From Pararhizobium gei (GTDB taxonomy: Bacteria; Pseudomonadota; Alphaproteobacteria; Rhizobiales; Rhizobiaceae): 64,000 nt of DNA. Below, one piece after another: positions 43,107 to 51,601 of this stretch. The notes under the pieces were generated by a model, which saw nothing but the letters and a program-made list of their open reading frames with translations, searched no databases and was not told the origin of the DNA. Made by a program: the position numbers and the translations under genes. The stretch lies in assembly GCF_029223885.1 (NCBI RefSeq), contig NZ_CP119409.1, forward strand, positions 4,144,501 to 4,208,500. The letters are read 5' to 3'. Position 1 is the first letter of the stretch; the number at the start of each line of letters is the position of its first letter.

Positions 43107-46100
43107 CAGCCAAAAGCCTCCTGGTAGCGGCGCCATTGCGCGCGTTGCATCTCCTGCCTGCCTGCATCTCCCATAGGCGGCGCGGCAGATGCGGTGATGA
43201 ACTGTCTGTCGGCCTCGAGCGAGCGCGTTTCGTCTCCCGCCAGCACCCATTCGCCGCTGTCCAGTTCGACCGATTCCGAGAAGAGTGTCAGATCCACTTC
43301 GATGACCAGCGTCGCCCGGCCCACAAGGCGATTGCGCTGCTGCAATCCCAGAACAGGATCGACGACCTGTTCTTCGATGTAATCCAGCGTGATGACAAGC
43401 TCGACGGAAACCGAAACCAGACCCAGCACGCTGAGGCTTCCGCCGATGCGCAGGAACGCCGACAGCGATACCGCACCGTCGGCCAGTTCGAAGCGTATCC
43501 CGCCGAGAGCATGGACTTCGCCCGATGCGACAAGAAAATCGACGGCGACGGCAGCGCCGAATTCCATCGAGGCCTCCAGTCCCGTCAGGCCTTTTGGCCC
43601 GATGGTGAAGTCGATATAGCCTCCGCCGCCGAACATCAGGACGCTCAGATTGAACGGATTGTCACGCCGGGCAAAACCGAGCGAGACGGTCACGGGCTTG
43701 CGTCTGAAGGGAACATCGACGCCGATATGGATTGCGACATTGCGCATGGCGAAGACGCCGGAGCTCACACTGGGGACGGTGAGCGTATAATCAGCCGTTA
43801 CACCGTCCGTCGTTGCCCGGATGGCTGGCCCTCCCGACCCGACAAGGCTGCTGACCTTATCCAGCAGCGGCTTCAGCAATTTCAGAGCGCCGAAGAACGA
43901 AACGTTCAGTCCGCCCATCGCCATGTCCGGCATTTTTCCAGGCGCAAGGGTAAGCGCCAGCGTGCGAAAATCGAGGCGGACAAGCGGACTTGCCTCGGGA
44001 ATGGCGAGGGCGAAATCATCGATCCGGCACACCGTCTCGGAGATTGGGGCCGAGCGGATGACAGTCAAGTCCATCTTGCCGTTTGGTCCTGCCTTGAACA
44101 TCCCCGACGAGCGAAGTGGCAGCGCCCATTTCATCTTCACGCCCGATGGTATGGTGCCGTTCAGGATGGGGACGATCTCGGGTGTTCCGGGCAGGTCCGG
44201 GAGGGTACCTGCGACGAGGTCGCGCATTGACAATCCGAGCAGGGTCGTGTCGTTCAGCACACTGCTGAGATCGCTCCCGAAGTCTGGCAGGGCAGCCTTT
44301 GCGATGGGGCCAAGGTCTGGAGAGATGACATCCGCAACAAAATTTGGAACGACCAGTCCCCCGGAGCGGTCTGCATTGTCTTGAAAGTCGATGCCGACCG
44401 GCACCCGCGGCCTCAAGGCAATCGCGGCCTCCAGTCCCCGATCGAGAAAGTCTTCGGTGAATTCGAGGGGAACAAGGCCGATTTTTTCGGGAAGCAGTGC
44501 GCGCAGCGCAGGCAATTCGGCCAGCACCTGATCAATCACGGCGCGAAATCCGTCGCCGTGCGGCACGGCGGCAAAATTCATTTGATGCACTTCGTGAACG
44601 TCGCCGGGGCGCTGCACGACGGCACGAACGAGGTCTATCCGCTGCCCGTCAAGGGGAACGATGCCGCTCGTGCCCCACATGTCATGTACTCTCGACAGAA
44701 TATCGTCGTTGGATAGTGCTCTGAATCCAAAGAATTCTTCGGTGTCCGGAATATCGATATCGCGAATGAACACGGCCTTGACCGTGAACCGTATATCGCC
44801 GTTTGTCCCGGCAGCCCGCACCGGGAGGACCAGTGCATCGGCAGAGACTGTTTTGGGCGCGAAAAAAACGGGGTGACTCGCATGCGTTGCCGCAATGGCG
44901 TCCAGTCTTGCCTGTATCTCGATCGATGCCAGTGCTGCTGGATCGCCGAGGGCAGCCAGCGCGTTTATATCGCGCGGAAGCATTGCGAATTCCTGCTCCA
45001 CATCAGCCTGAGCCTGGGCGCGCGATGCTCCGGCGCTGGCGATTTCTGCCTCCTTTGCCCGGATCAAAGCAAATAGCTGCGCGGGAATGAAGCCCGAATC
45101 CGACATTATCGGCATGTCCGGAAAAACGGGCCGATCGGAGCCGATGACATCCGCTTCGATGAACTCCGGCGGCGGCGGTGGCGGATCGACTGGAGGGTCC
45201 GGTGGAATCGAAGCAATCAAATCGGCGAGCTCGGACTGCAACTGAGCCAAGATCCCATCCCAACTGTTGAGAATTGGCACCGACCCCATCTGCAGTTCGA
45301 AATACTCCGCAAGGGACCGCGGTTGAGCAAACAGGGTTTCGAACACCTGCCGTTTGAATTCCGTCAGGTTTGACCGGAGTTTTTCCAGAAACTCCGAATT
45401 CTGAGCCTGTGTATGCGTCTCCCAGTTCGGCTCGGCGATCTCGAACTGGCTTCCCATGATCTCGATTGCGTCGAACGGAAGCCTGCGCGCAAGTCGAGGA
45501 TCAGACGCCGGACCGACGACGGGTTGAAGCACGGAGAGAATGGTGTGTCCACGCAGACCGGCGACTGCCCGCTCCTGCGAACCTCGAACAGGGGCGAAGC
45601 CTCGCACCGCGCTTTCCACGACCCTTGCCCTATGGCCGAAGGGATAGAGGACACCGGTTGTAACGACCTGCACATTCATGTCGCGGCCGAGAACCGTGTT
45701 GTGGGTCCAGTCGAAATCAGGCCTCGACAACCCTGTCATGAGGGAGCCGCCAAGGGCCGAGAGCTCCATGTTTTTCAGCCAGGGCAACGCTCCGCCGCCA
45801 GTCTGCGCAAGCGCGACGATTCCGCCGCGATGGGCAGCCGACAGCGGCGAAAAACCCGGGATTTCCTCGCCCGGCATAAGGTCTGCCAGCGGCAACAGGG
45901 ACAACGCCGCCTCGCCGCGAATCGGGTTCAAGCTGCGCAATCGCGCGCGCCACAGTCCAGTCGTTCTATCGGCAGACGATACCGGGAATGCCGCGCATTC
46001 CACACCGAGCCGCGACTCGCCGTCTGAGGCCAGGATCGAGGACACGAGACGCCAGGGCAATTCGATCCGCGTTGGGGCGTCCGGTGTCGCGTTTCCGCCC

Positions 46101-46438
46101 TGAAGCTCGGTGTCGACATCACCGAGTGCTGCCAGAATTCCCTCGATGGTGAGCGAAATTTCGCGAGTGGCCGGCGGCCGGAATGTCAGGACGCTTGGGC
46201 CGGACAGTCGCGCTCCCGGATCGCGCAGGGGCTCTCCCTGAATGAGGTTTTCCAATTCACTGGCCGAGAATTTTCCCTCCCCGACGGCTTGCGGCGGGAA
46301 GGTCAGCGAAATCGTCGCGTCGGCAGTTCTGGGAACAAGCCGGGAGGGAACACCGGGCGCGACGTCATAGCCGGCCCAGGACACGCCCAGAACGACGAGA
46401 TCATCGCTGCGGGTCAGCAAATATTGCGGTAGCAACAT
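43106..46438 (-). CDS. Giant protein of unknown function (1110 residues), polyproline hinge and Gly-rich beta region
   Basis: A 1110-residue protein without signal peptide. A proline hinge (PPDPPVDPPPPPPEF, about 410-425) separates two large parts. The second part ends in a repetitive hydrophobic, glycine-rich region (about 880-1060: LMFGGGGYIDFTIGPKGLTG, LEASMEFGAAVAVDFLVASG, FLRIGGSLSVLGLVSVSVEL). This alternating pattern suggests amphipathic beta-strands, possibly membrane-interacting. The ATG at 46438 is chosen for the AGAGGAG site 7-8 bases upstream; the frame opens slightly earlier at a TTG. It is translationally coupled to the 1165-residue protein. I do not recognise the family. Confidence 0.8.
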   Translation of the reverse strand: MLLPQYLLTRSDDLVVLGVSWAGYDVAPGVPSRLVPRTADATISLTFPPQAVGEGKFSASELENLIQGEPLRDPGARLSGPSVLTFRPPATREISLTIEGILAALGDVDTELQGGNATPDAPTRIELPWRLVSSILASDGESRLGVECAAFPVSSADRTTGLWRARLRSLNPIRGEAALSLLPLADLMPGEEIPGFSPLSAAHRGGIVALAQTGGGALPWLKNMELSALGGSLMTGLSRPDFDWTHNTVLGRDMNVQVVTTGVLYPFGHRARVVESAVRGFAPVRGSQERAVAGLRGHTILSVLQPVVGPASDPRLARRLPFDAIEIMGSQFEIAEPNWETHTQAQNSEFLEKLRSNLTEFKRQVFETLFAQPRSLAEYFELQMGSVPILNSWDGILAQLQSELADLIASIPPDPPVDPPPPPPEFIEADVIGSDRPVFPDMPIMSDSGFIPAQLFALIRAKEAEIASAGASRAQAQADVEQEFAMLPRDINALAALGDPAALASIEIQARLDAIAATHASHPVFFAPKTVSADALVLPVRAAGTNGDIRFTVKAVFIRDIDIPDTEEFFGFRALSNDDILSRVHDMWGTSGIVPLDGQRIDLVRAVVQRPGDVHEVHQMNFAAVPHGDGFRAVIDQVLAELPALRALLPEKIGLVPLEFTEDFLDRGLEAAIALRPRVPVGIDFQDNADRSGGLVVPNFVADVISPDLGPIAKAALPDFGSDLSSVLNDTTLLGLSMRDLVAGTLPDLPGTPEIVPILNGTIPSGVKMKWALPLRSSGMFKAGPNGKMDLTVIRSAPISETVCRIDDFALAIPEASPLVRLDFRTLALTLAPGKMPDMAMGGLNVSFFGALKLLKPLLDKVSSLVGSGGPAIRATTDGVTADYTLTVPSVSSGVFAMRNVAIHIGVDVPFRRKPVTVSLGFARRDNPFNLSVLMFGGGGYIDFTIGPKGLTGLEASMEFGAAVAVDFLVASGEVHALGGIRFELADGAVSLSAFLRIGGSLSVLGLVSVSVELVITLDYIEEQVVDPVLGLQQRNRLVGRATLVIEVDLTLFSESVELDSGEWVLAGDETRSLEADRQFITASAAPPMGDAGRQEMQRAQWRRYQEAFG

Positions 46439-46549
46439 CAAACGACTCCTCTCGTCGCATTTCAAGCGCGCACCGGGAACTGTGCCGGAACCCGGGTTTC
46501 GATTATCCTGCCAAAACCGGGTGTCGGCAGTGACCTCCCCGTCATTGGG

Positions 46550-46936
46550 CTATTCGACAATTTCCAGATTGCTGTTGCTGTTGACGGCGCCGTCGACGGT
46601 ATTTCCGTCCGCGATGACGCGGCAGATGAGATCGACATGGGTTCCGGCCTGAAGGAAACCTGCGATATCGGCCGCAATCGTCAGCGTCTCATTCGGCTGG
46701 ATCGTAACGGGATCGCTCATGACTGAAAAGCCGGCAAAATCCTGATCTGTCGTGAAGAAGCCGTCCGGCTTGATTTCGAACTCGATCGTCACCTCGACAT
46801 CGGTCACGTCGCAAACATAGGAAATGGTCGTGACCGCATGGGTGAGCATGCTTGCCTTGAAAAACGAGGCGCAGCTTGATCCATCTTCGGAAAAACAGGG
46901 CGCCTGAACCTGGAAGCAATCGGTAAAGTCGGTCAT
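46550..46936 (-). CDS. Small Cys-containing beta-rich protein (128 residues)
   Basis: A 128-residue acidic protein beginning MTDFTDCFQVQAPCFSEDGS, with five cysteines (DCF, APCF, SSCAS, YVCD, LICR) and a likely immunoglobulin-like beta pattern (VEVTIEFEIKPDGFF, DPVTIQPNETLTIAADI). An AGGAG site lies 7 bases before the ATG. No signal peptide is present, so the cysteines may be reduced or bind a metal. It sits between the hemopexin protein and the 1110-residue giant, 31 bases after the former. It is perhaps a small subunit or ligand of one of them; this is inference. Confidence 0.7.
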   Translation of the reverse strand: MTDFTDCFQVQAPCFSEDGSSCASFFKASMLTHAVTTISYVCDVTDVEVTIEFEIKPDGFFTTDQDFAGFSVMSDPVTIQPNETLTIAADIAGFLQAGTHVDLICRVIADGNTVDGAVNSNSNLEIVE

Positions 46937-46967
46937 GGGAAACTCCTCATGGTTGGGATGAAGTCGG

Positions 46968-48254
46968 CTAATGCGAGACGGTCGGCCCGATCTGCATGTG
47001 GATATGGTTGTTATGGTCGTGGCGAAGACGTTGGTTGTCGGCGCTTCCGTCGCCCCAGTAGTCCGGGCAGATAACGAAACCGCCTTCGCCGATTTCTGTC
47101 GGAGGCCAGACATTCCCGCGGTTGCATTCGCACTCGTAGGTGCCGAAGGCGTAGGCGCGCTTGAAGAGATTGTGCGCAACGGGCGCCGTTGCCGCGTCCA
47201 GCCTGTATGTGCCCATCGGACCCTCCGGCCGGGCGCCCCAGTCACGCGTGACCTGCAGGTCGAATGCCGCATCGTCAACGGAGCCGCTAAGGCCAGACAG
47301 ATCCAGTGCTCTTCCCTGGTTGTGGCAATCGTTGGGATTGGAGCCGCCGTGGCCGATGCCGAGATGGCGGATCTCGGTGACGGTGGGATGGTCCGCATTC
47401 ATCCATCGCCCGAGCCGCTCGAGCGCCACCAGCATGCGGGGATCGAGATTGTCGATCGTCTGGCTCTGCAGGTTGAGGTCGTTGACATACTCGACCATGC
47501 CGATGCGGCGCGGCTCGACGGTGGCCGGCTTGTTCGGATTGAGCGAAGCGACGCTGCCATCCGCAGCGTGTGTAACCGCAGTCCAGGCTGTCTTGAACTG
47601 GTAGAACCCGCTGTTTGCCTGCCAGACTGCGATCTTGGCGGCATCGTCCCGCGACAGGTCACGCGCCGGCGTCAGCAATCCCCTTGGCACGCCAGCGGGA
47701 GCGAAGGATGCAATCGGCCGGTCGACACCGTCGCTGGTATCGGCGGCGATATCGAAGATGCGAAAGACCTGCCCCTTGAAGAAATAGACCTCGTTGCCTC
47801 CGGGGTAGAGGGCGGCATCGACGCCATCGGCCCATATGCCGTTCCACGCACCGGCAATGGCACGGGGATATCCCTCATCCATGCGGTCGAAGCCGATGTC
47901 CCAACGCACATAGTCGCTGCCGCGGAAGATGTAGAGCTTGCCGTTGGTCCAGTTGATGCAGGCCTCGATGCCACTGGTCCACAGGCCCGGCCAGAAGTCG
48001 ACGATGGGGCGGATGTAATCGACCGTGTCGGTTACGCAGTCGTAACGGCAATAGTCGGAGCCTTTGAAAAAGAATGCCTTGTTGTAACCCCAGTAGACGC
48101 CGGCATCGACCCCATCGGGCCACAGAGTGCCCCAGGCGCTCGAGATCGCCACGTCTGTGGCCTCGCAAACGCCGGTCAGGGCGTCCCAGCGCTGATAGGT
48201 GGAACCGGAGAACAGGTAATGTTTGCTGTTTGGCCAGGCGATTGCTGCGTCCAT
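46968..48254 (-). CDS. Hemopexin-repeat protein with C-terminal M15-like peptidase motif
   Basis: A 428-residue protein. Residues 1-189 are four hemopexin-type repeats of about 47 residues, each with the pattern DAxxxWxxxKxYxFxGxxYxRxD followed by a WxGLW-like end. After a linker, residues about 250-428 carry CHNQGRALDLSG (His311, Asp318) and a terminal HNNHIHMQIG (His417/His419). That spacing matches the HxxGxAxD ... HxH zinc site of M15 D-Ala-D-Ala peptidases. Hemopexin propellers bind proteins or ligands, so this looks like a targeted peptidase or structural adaptor. No signal peptide. The ATG at 48254 has an AGGA site, 10 bases after the preceding gene's stop. The peptidase assignment is motif-based only. 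Confidence 0.75.
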   Translation of the reverse strand: MDAAIAWPNSKHYLFSGSTYQRWDALTGVCEATDVAISSAWGTLWPDGVDAGVYWGYNKAFFFKGSDYCRYDCVTDTVDYIRPIVDFWPGLWTSGIEACINWTNGKLYIFRGSDYVRWDIGFDRMDEGYPRAIAGAWNGIWADGVDAALYPGGNEVYFFKGQVFRIFDIAADTSDGVDRPIASFAPAGVPRGLLTPARDLSRDDAAKIAVWQANSGFYQFKTAWTAVTHAADGSVASLNPNKPATVEPRRIGMVEYVNDLNLQSQTIDNLDPRMLVALERLGRWMNADHPTVTEIRHLGIGHGGSNPNDCHNQGRALDLSGLSGSVDDAAFDLQVTRDWGARPEGPMGTYRLDAATAPVAHNLFKRAYAFGTYECECNRGNVWPPTEIGEGGFVICPDYWGDGSADNQRLRHDHNNHIHMQIGPTVSH

Positions 48255-48264
48255 GGTCTGATCC

Positions 48265-49578
48265 TCATACGGTTGGGAGATTGGGGTCGCCGGCAGGCGG
48301 AATGACGGGCATGCGTTCGCATAGCCAGCCGATCGACTGCATGCCGGAGACCGTAATGGCCGCCGAACCGGCATCGTAATCGCGCCCGAGCAGCGACAGC
48401 GGACCGAGCGATGCCGAACTGGACAGCGCCTCGCGGTCGTCGTCGGTCCACTGACCCTTGATCTGGAGGTCGCGGATCAGGATGCAGCCGGTCGGGACCA
48501 GCGCCATGGGCGCCGTCAGCGAAGATGCATCCGACAGGCTTCCCCTGGCGAAGCCCGGCAAGTACCAGCCCGGCAGGCTCAGCAGGGACTGCGAAAGCCA
48601 TGGCCGATGCAGTTGCACCAGACACAGCCGAAAGGAGATGCTGAAGGAATCCGTCGAGACAGGTTTCGGCGTTGCATTGGCAAGCACCAGGTCGTTCAAC
48701 GCACTCAGACGTTCCGCGGTAAAAAGCCGGCGTTTGTCCATCCGGTGGTTGCGCACCAGTCGTGGCGCGGGCTCGACGGCCACACGGGCGGCATCGCGCC
48801 TCATTGCAACACGCTGCGCAGTCAATGAGCCCACCCGTGTGATGGGAGATTCGACGGCTTCGACCTGGCGCAGGAAGCGGGCATCGATCGCGCCCGAACG
48901 TTGCAACCGGGCATGCGGCTGAAGAGGTTGAACCAGATTCAAGGGAGCATCCGCACCAAGGAAGGACGGTGTTTCCGTCGCGTCGAACAGTTGGATATCG
49001 AGCGGTTTCGACAGGATCTGGCGTTCGGTGGAAGGCAGCGTCTGCCACATCGTCAATGTGGATGCGTAGCGCCCCGGCACCCGCTGCGTCGGCGGCGGAT
49101 CATCCGCGGCGCCAATTCTGATCGTCGTCCAGTTGCCGTCGGCAGAGAGATCGTACCAGTTGGCGGGCGTTGCCATGACCGGCCGGTAGCCGCCCATGCC
49201 AGGTTGCAAGGCCTGGACCTCCACATCGAAGTCATCACTTGCAATGCGTTTGACGGCGCCCAGCATTTCGGTCGTCGCAGGGTCGATCGGCGCGGCGCCG
49301 GAAAGGAGCACGCCATATTGGTTTTCCACCGTCAGCATCCGGCGCGAAAACAGAGAGTCGATCACCTCCGGGAAGGTATCGGCATGGGCCGAGATGAATT
49401 CACGCGCAAGCTCCGGCGACAGCGTGCGAGCCTCGTCGGCCAGCCTGAAACTCTGGTCGGGAATGGGCGTGCCGGGCTCGAACGCAATAAGTTTCGAATT
49501 GCCCGCCACGCCCGCTCCCCCGAGATGGTCGAGAACGGTGTCGCGCAGTGCGTCAAAGACGTGTTCGATGGTCGACAT
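48265..49578 (-). CDS. Unknown protein (437 residues) sharing a C-terminal module with its upstream neighbour
   Basis: A 437-residue protein without signal peptide or known domain. Residues about 311-437 align with residues about 375-547 of the protein encoded upstream. The shared pattern is RLCLVQLHRPWL...GWYLPG versus GLCTIVRPWL...NWYLVG, then ILIRDLQIKGQWTDDD versus LVVRNVSIHSTDWGED, and finally QSIGWLCERMPVIPPAGDPN versus QIIGFLSDVVPAGPDKDDP. Its N-terminal 310 residues differ. The ATG at 49578 has a strong GGAGGAGG site. The two probably form a hetero-complex or parallel effectors. Confidence 0.72.
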   Translation of the reverse strand: MSTIEHVFDALRDTVLDHLGGAGVAGNSKLIAFEPGTPIPDQSFRLADEARTLSPELAREFISAHADTFPEVIDSLFSRRMLTVENQYGVLLSGAAPIDPATTEMLGAVKRIASDDFDVEVQALQPGMGGYRPVMATPANWYDLSADGNWTTIRIGAADDPPPTQRVPGRYASTLTMWQTLPSTERQILSKPLDIQLFDATETPSFLGADAPLNLVQPLQPHARLQRSGAIDARFLRQVEAVESPITRVGSLTAQRVAMRRDAARVAVEPAPRLVRNHRMDKRRLFTAERLSALNDLVLANATPKPVSTDSFSISFRLCLVQLHRPWLSQSLLSLPGWYLPGFARGSLSDASSLTAPMALVPTGCILIRDLQIKGQWTDDDREALSSSASLGPLSLLGRDYDAGSAAITVSGMQSIGWLCERMPVIPPAGDPNLPTV

Positions 49579-49610
49579 CGCGTCCTCCTCCAATCAGATG
49601 TTGCCTTGCT

Positions 49611-51254
49611 TCAAGCGAGTGTCGGATCGTCTTTGTCAGGGCCGGCGGGAACGACGTCGCTGAGGAAGCCGATGATCTGGGTGCCCCTGATCGACAGCGT
49701 CTGGCCATCGAACGTCGCGCCGTAATTCGACGTGCTGTCGTTTGCCGCCCAGCCGGACGATTGGCCCGAAGAGTTTGAGCGCGACGTCTTTCCCGTGCCA
49801 CCGAAATTCAGGAAGCCGAGGGCGACGCCAACCGCGGCGCCAGCGCCACTTTGGGAGCTCTCGTCAGAGCCCTGGCCGCCGCCATAGGCGTTCTGAAGGG
49901 TCTGTCCGTCCTCGCCCCAGTCGGTCGAATGAATGGAGACGTTGCGCACCACCAGGAACTGCTGCGGGATCATCGGCAACAGCTTTTCCTGGCTGTCCGC
50001 CTGGCCGTCGATTGTTCCGTCGCTGACCGAGTTCTTCTTGGTACCGACAAGGTACCAGTTCTTCAGGAAAAACAGGTCGCTGATCAGCCAAGGCCGGACG
50101 ATGGTGCACAGGCCGTATTCCAGGCTGATCGTCATTCGCTTGGCGGAATTCTTGAAGTTGCTGGTAAAATGCGACTCGCTCGAATTCTGCCAGGAACCGC
50201 CTGAGCTTGAGGAACTGCCGGTTGCGCCGACGGTGATAAAACCGAGCGAGACACCCGCGCTGCCCGACTTGCTCTTGGCATGGCGCTCCCAGGACTGCTG
50301 GGACTTTGAATTCGCCTGGGCGTCGGAATGGCGGGAGTAGGAGCTGCTGTCGACCGTCAGCACCTCAAAACCCTGATTGTCCTCGAAGTCGCACCAGTTG
50401 GTCGGCAGGATCAGTGAGTAAGGCATTGCACCGGGCACGATGCCCGACAGTCCGAGGTTCCAGTTGTCGTAAACGTCTTTTGCCTTGGAGATCATATGCG
50501 CCTGCATCGGGACGCCCACCGATGTGATGGTGTCGAGGGCGCGCTCGACCTTTGGCCCGCCCTCCGTCTGCAGCGCATCGCGCGCCTGATTGACAGCCTG
50601 CTGGTAGGTGGCCGACACGACCGGCCAGGCCTGCGCCTTGGCAGGATCGAGCAAGGCCGACTGGTTGGCGGTGGCGTAGTCGGCCTTCGCCTTTGCCAGC
50701 GCCTGCGCATTGGCGACATAGTTTCGGTAAATTTTGGTCTTGCCGATGATGGCGCCGTCCTCGTCCTTTTCGAAGAGGATCTTTTCGGCGGTCTCCACCC
50801 GCTCCTTCACGTCCGGAGCCATCTCTGCTTCCGTCCCGGGCTGCATCCCCTTCAGGATCGACTCATAGGCGATGTCGAGGTGGCGGCCTGTCGGATATTC
50901 GCGGTAGGTGCCGTCGGTCGTCAACTCGAGCATGGTCCGGCACAGCATGGAGGTTTTCCACGCGGCCTGCATCGCTTTCAACATCCGCGGGTCCGGCGCC
51001 GGAACCGGCGGAGCGCCTTCGACAGCAGCTGCCGGCACCGCACCATTGGCAACCGCGTCCTGAAGCGAAGCGCCGCCGGCGGGAGACCATGGACGGTGGT
51101 AGTCGTCCTTCCATATCGGCATGCCCAGCAGAAGCTGCGAGTAGACCATGCTGCCCAAGGGTTTGTCATCGGTGCGAGCCGGCGACATCTGCTTGATCCG
51201 GTCGACAAGCTCGTCAAAGATCGTGAGAACTGCTGCTCCAGGTTCGTTGCTCAT
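49611..51254 (-). CDS. Unknown protein (547 residues) with duplicated Gly/Ser-rich motif
   Basis: A 547-residue signal-less protein. The N-terminal half is helical (about 90-260, Ala/Lys/Glu-rich, including AKAKADYATANQSALLDPAK). The C-terminal half is beta-rich and contains two copies of a Gly/Ser motif: GVSLGFITVGATGSSSSSGG (about 334-353) and VGVALGFLNFGGTGKTSRSN (about 475-494), each inside a Ser/Asn-rich stretch. Residues 375-547 form the module shared with the 437-residue neighbour. Alternating small polar and hydrophobic residues in such loops recall membrane-insertion hairpins of pore-forming proteins; this is speculation from pattern only. It is the first gene after the terminator at 51.55 kb. 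Confidence 0.72.
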   Translation of the reverse strand: MSNEPGAAVLTIFDELVDRIKQMSPARTDDKPLGSMVYSQLLLGMPIWKDDYHRPWSPAGGASLQDAVANGAVPAAAVEGAPPVPAPDPRMLKAMQAAWKTSMLCRTMLELTTDGTYREYPTGRHLDIAYESILKGMQPGTEAEMAPDVKERVETAEKILFEKDEDGAIIGKTKIYRNYVANAQALAKAKADYATANQSALLDPAKAQAWPVVSATYQQAVNQARDALQTEGGPKVERALDTITSVGVPMQAHMISKAKDVYDNWNLGLSGIVPGAMPYSLILPTNWCDFEDNQGFEVLTVDSSSYSRHSDAQANSKSQQSWERHAKSKSGSAGVSLGFITVGATGSSSSSGGSWQNSSESHFTSNFKNSAKRMTISLEYGLCTIVRPWLISDLFFLKNWYLVGTKKNSVSDGTIDGQADSQEKLLPMIPQQFLVVRNVSIHSTDWGEDGQTLQNAYGGGQGSDESSQSGAGAAVGVALGFLNFGGTGKTSRSNSSGQSSGWAANDSTSNYGATFDGQTLSIRGTQIIGFLSDVVPAGPDKDDPTLA

Positions 51255-51551
51255 GGGATCGCCCTTTGTGTTGGTGTTGACTGATATCGGCAGAGACGCG
51301 ACGCGCATTGCACCAGCAGTGGGGCAATCACATTGTTGCTTCTTCTCTGTTCTGTTTGCTGTTCGTCAAAACGGGTTCGCCGGGATGGCACGGCGGCTGA
51401 GATACGTCGTCCCGCACGGTCTTTTGCTCGATTGAGCTGCGCGCCGGACTGAACCTGCTGTCTATGGGAAGATACTAAGCAGGCGGCGTTTCCTGAACGC
51501 TATCTGGCCGTCAACGCAGCGTCAAAAGCGCAGGCTGAATAGACTTTCAAT
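51255..51551. other. Intergenic region upstream of the structural genes of the accessory block
   Basis: About 300 bases without a credible gene, lying downstream (minus-strand sense) of the terminator after the protease gene and upstream of the 547-residue gene. By position it should hold the promoter of the six-gene set running down to 39.6 kb. I see no box pair that I would defend. Confidence 0.4.
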
Positions 51552-51579
51552 AAAAAAGGACCCGCGAGCGGATCCTTTT
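51552..51579 (-). terminator. Intrinsic terminator after the S8 peptidase gene
   Basis: On the minus strand, AAAAGGATCC pairs with GGTCCTTTT (one bulged base) across a 7-base loop, and the right arm runs into TTTTTT. It lies 22 bases after the protease stop codon. It should stop transcription coming from the regulator, phosphatase and protease genes. Confidence 0.8.
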
Positions 51580-51601
51580 GACGAAAGACGTCAGAGCGTG
51601 T

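Noticed and set aside
42917..44230. Long plus-strand open frame (437 codons) opposite the giant genes
   Set aside because: It lies fully inside two well-supported minus-strand genes, has no recognisable product and looks like a GC-rich shadow frame.
46971..48305. Plus-strand open frame (444 codons) opposite the hemopexin gene
   Set aside because: The minus strand shows four clear hemopexin repeats; the plus frame is a mirror with no domain or good ribosome site.
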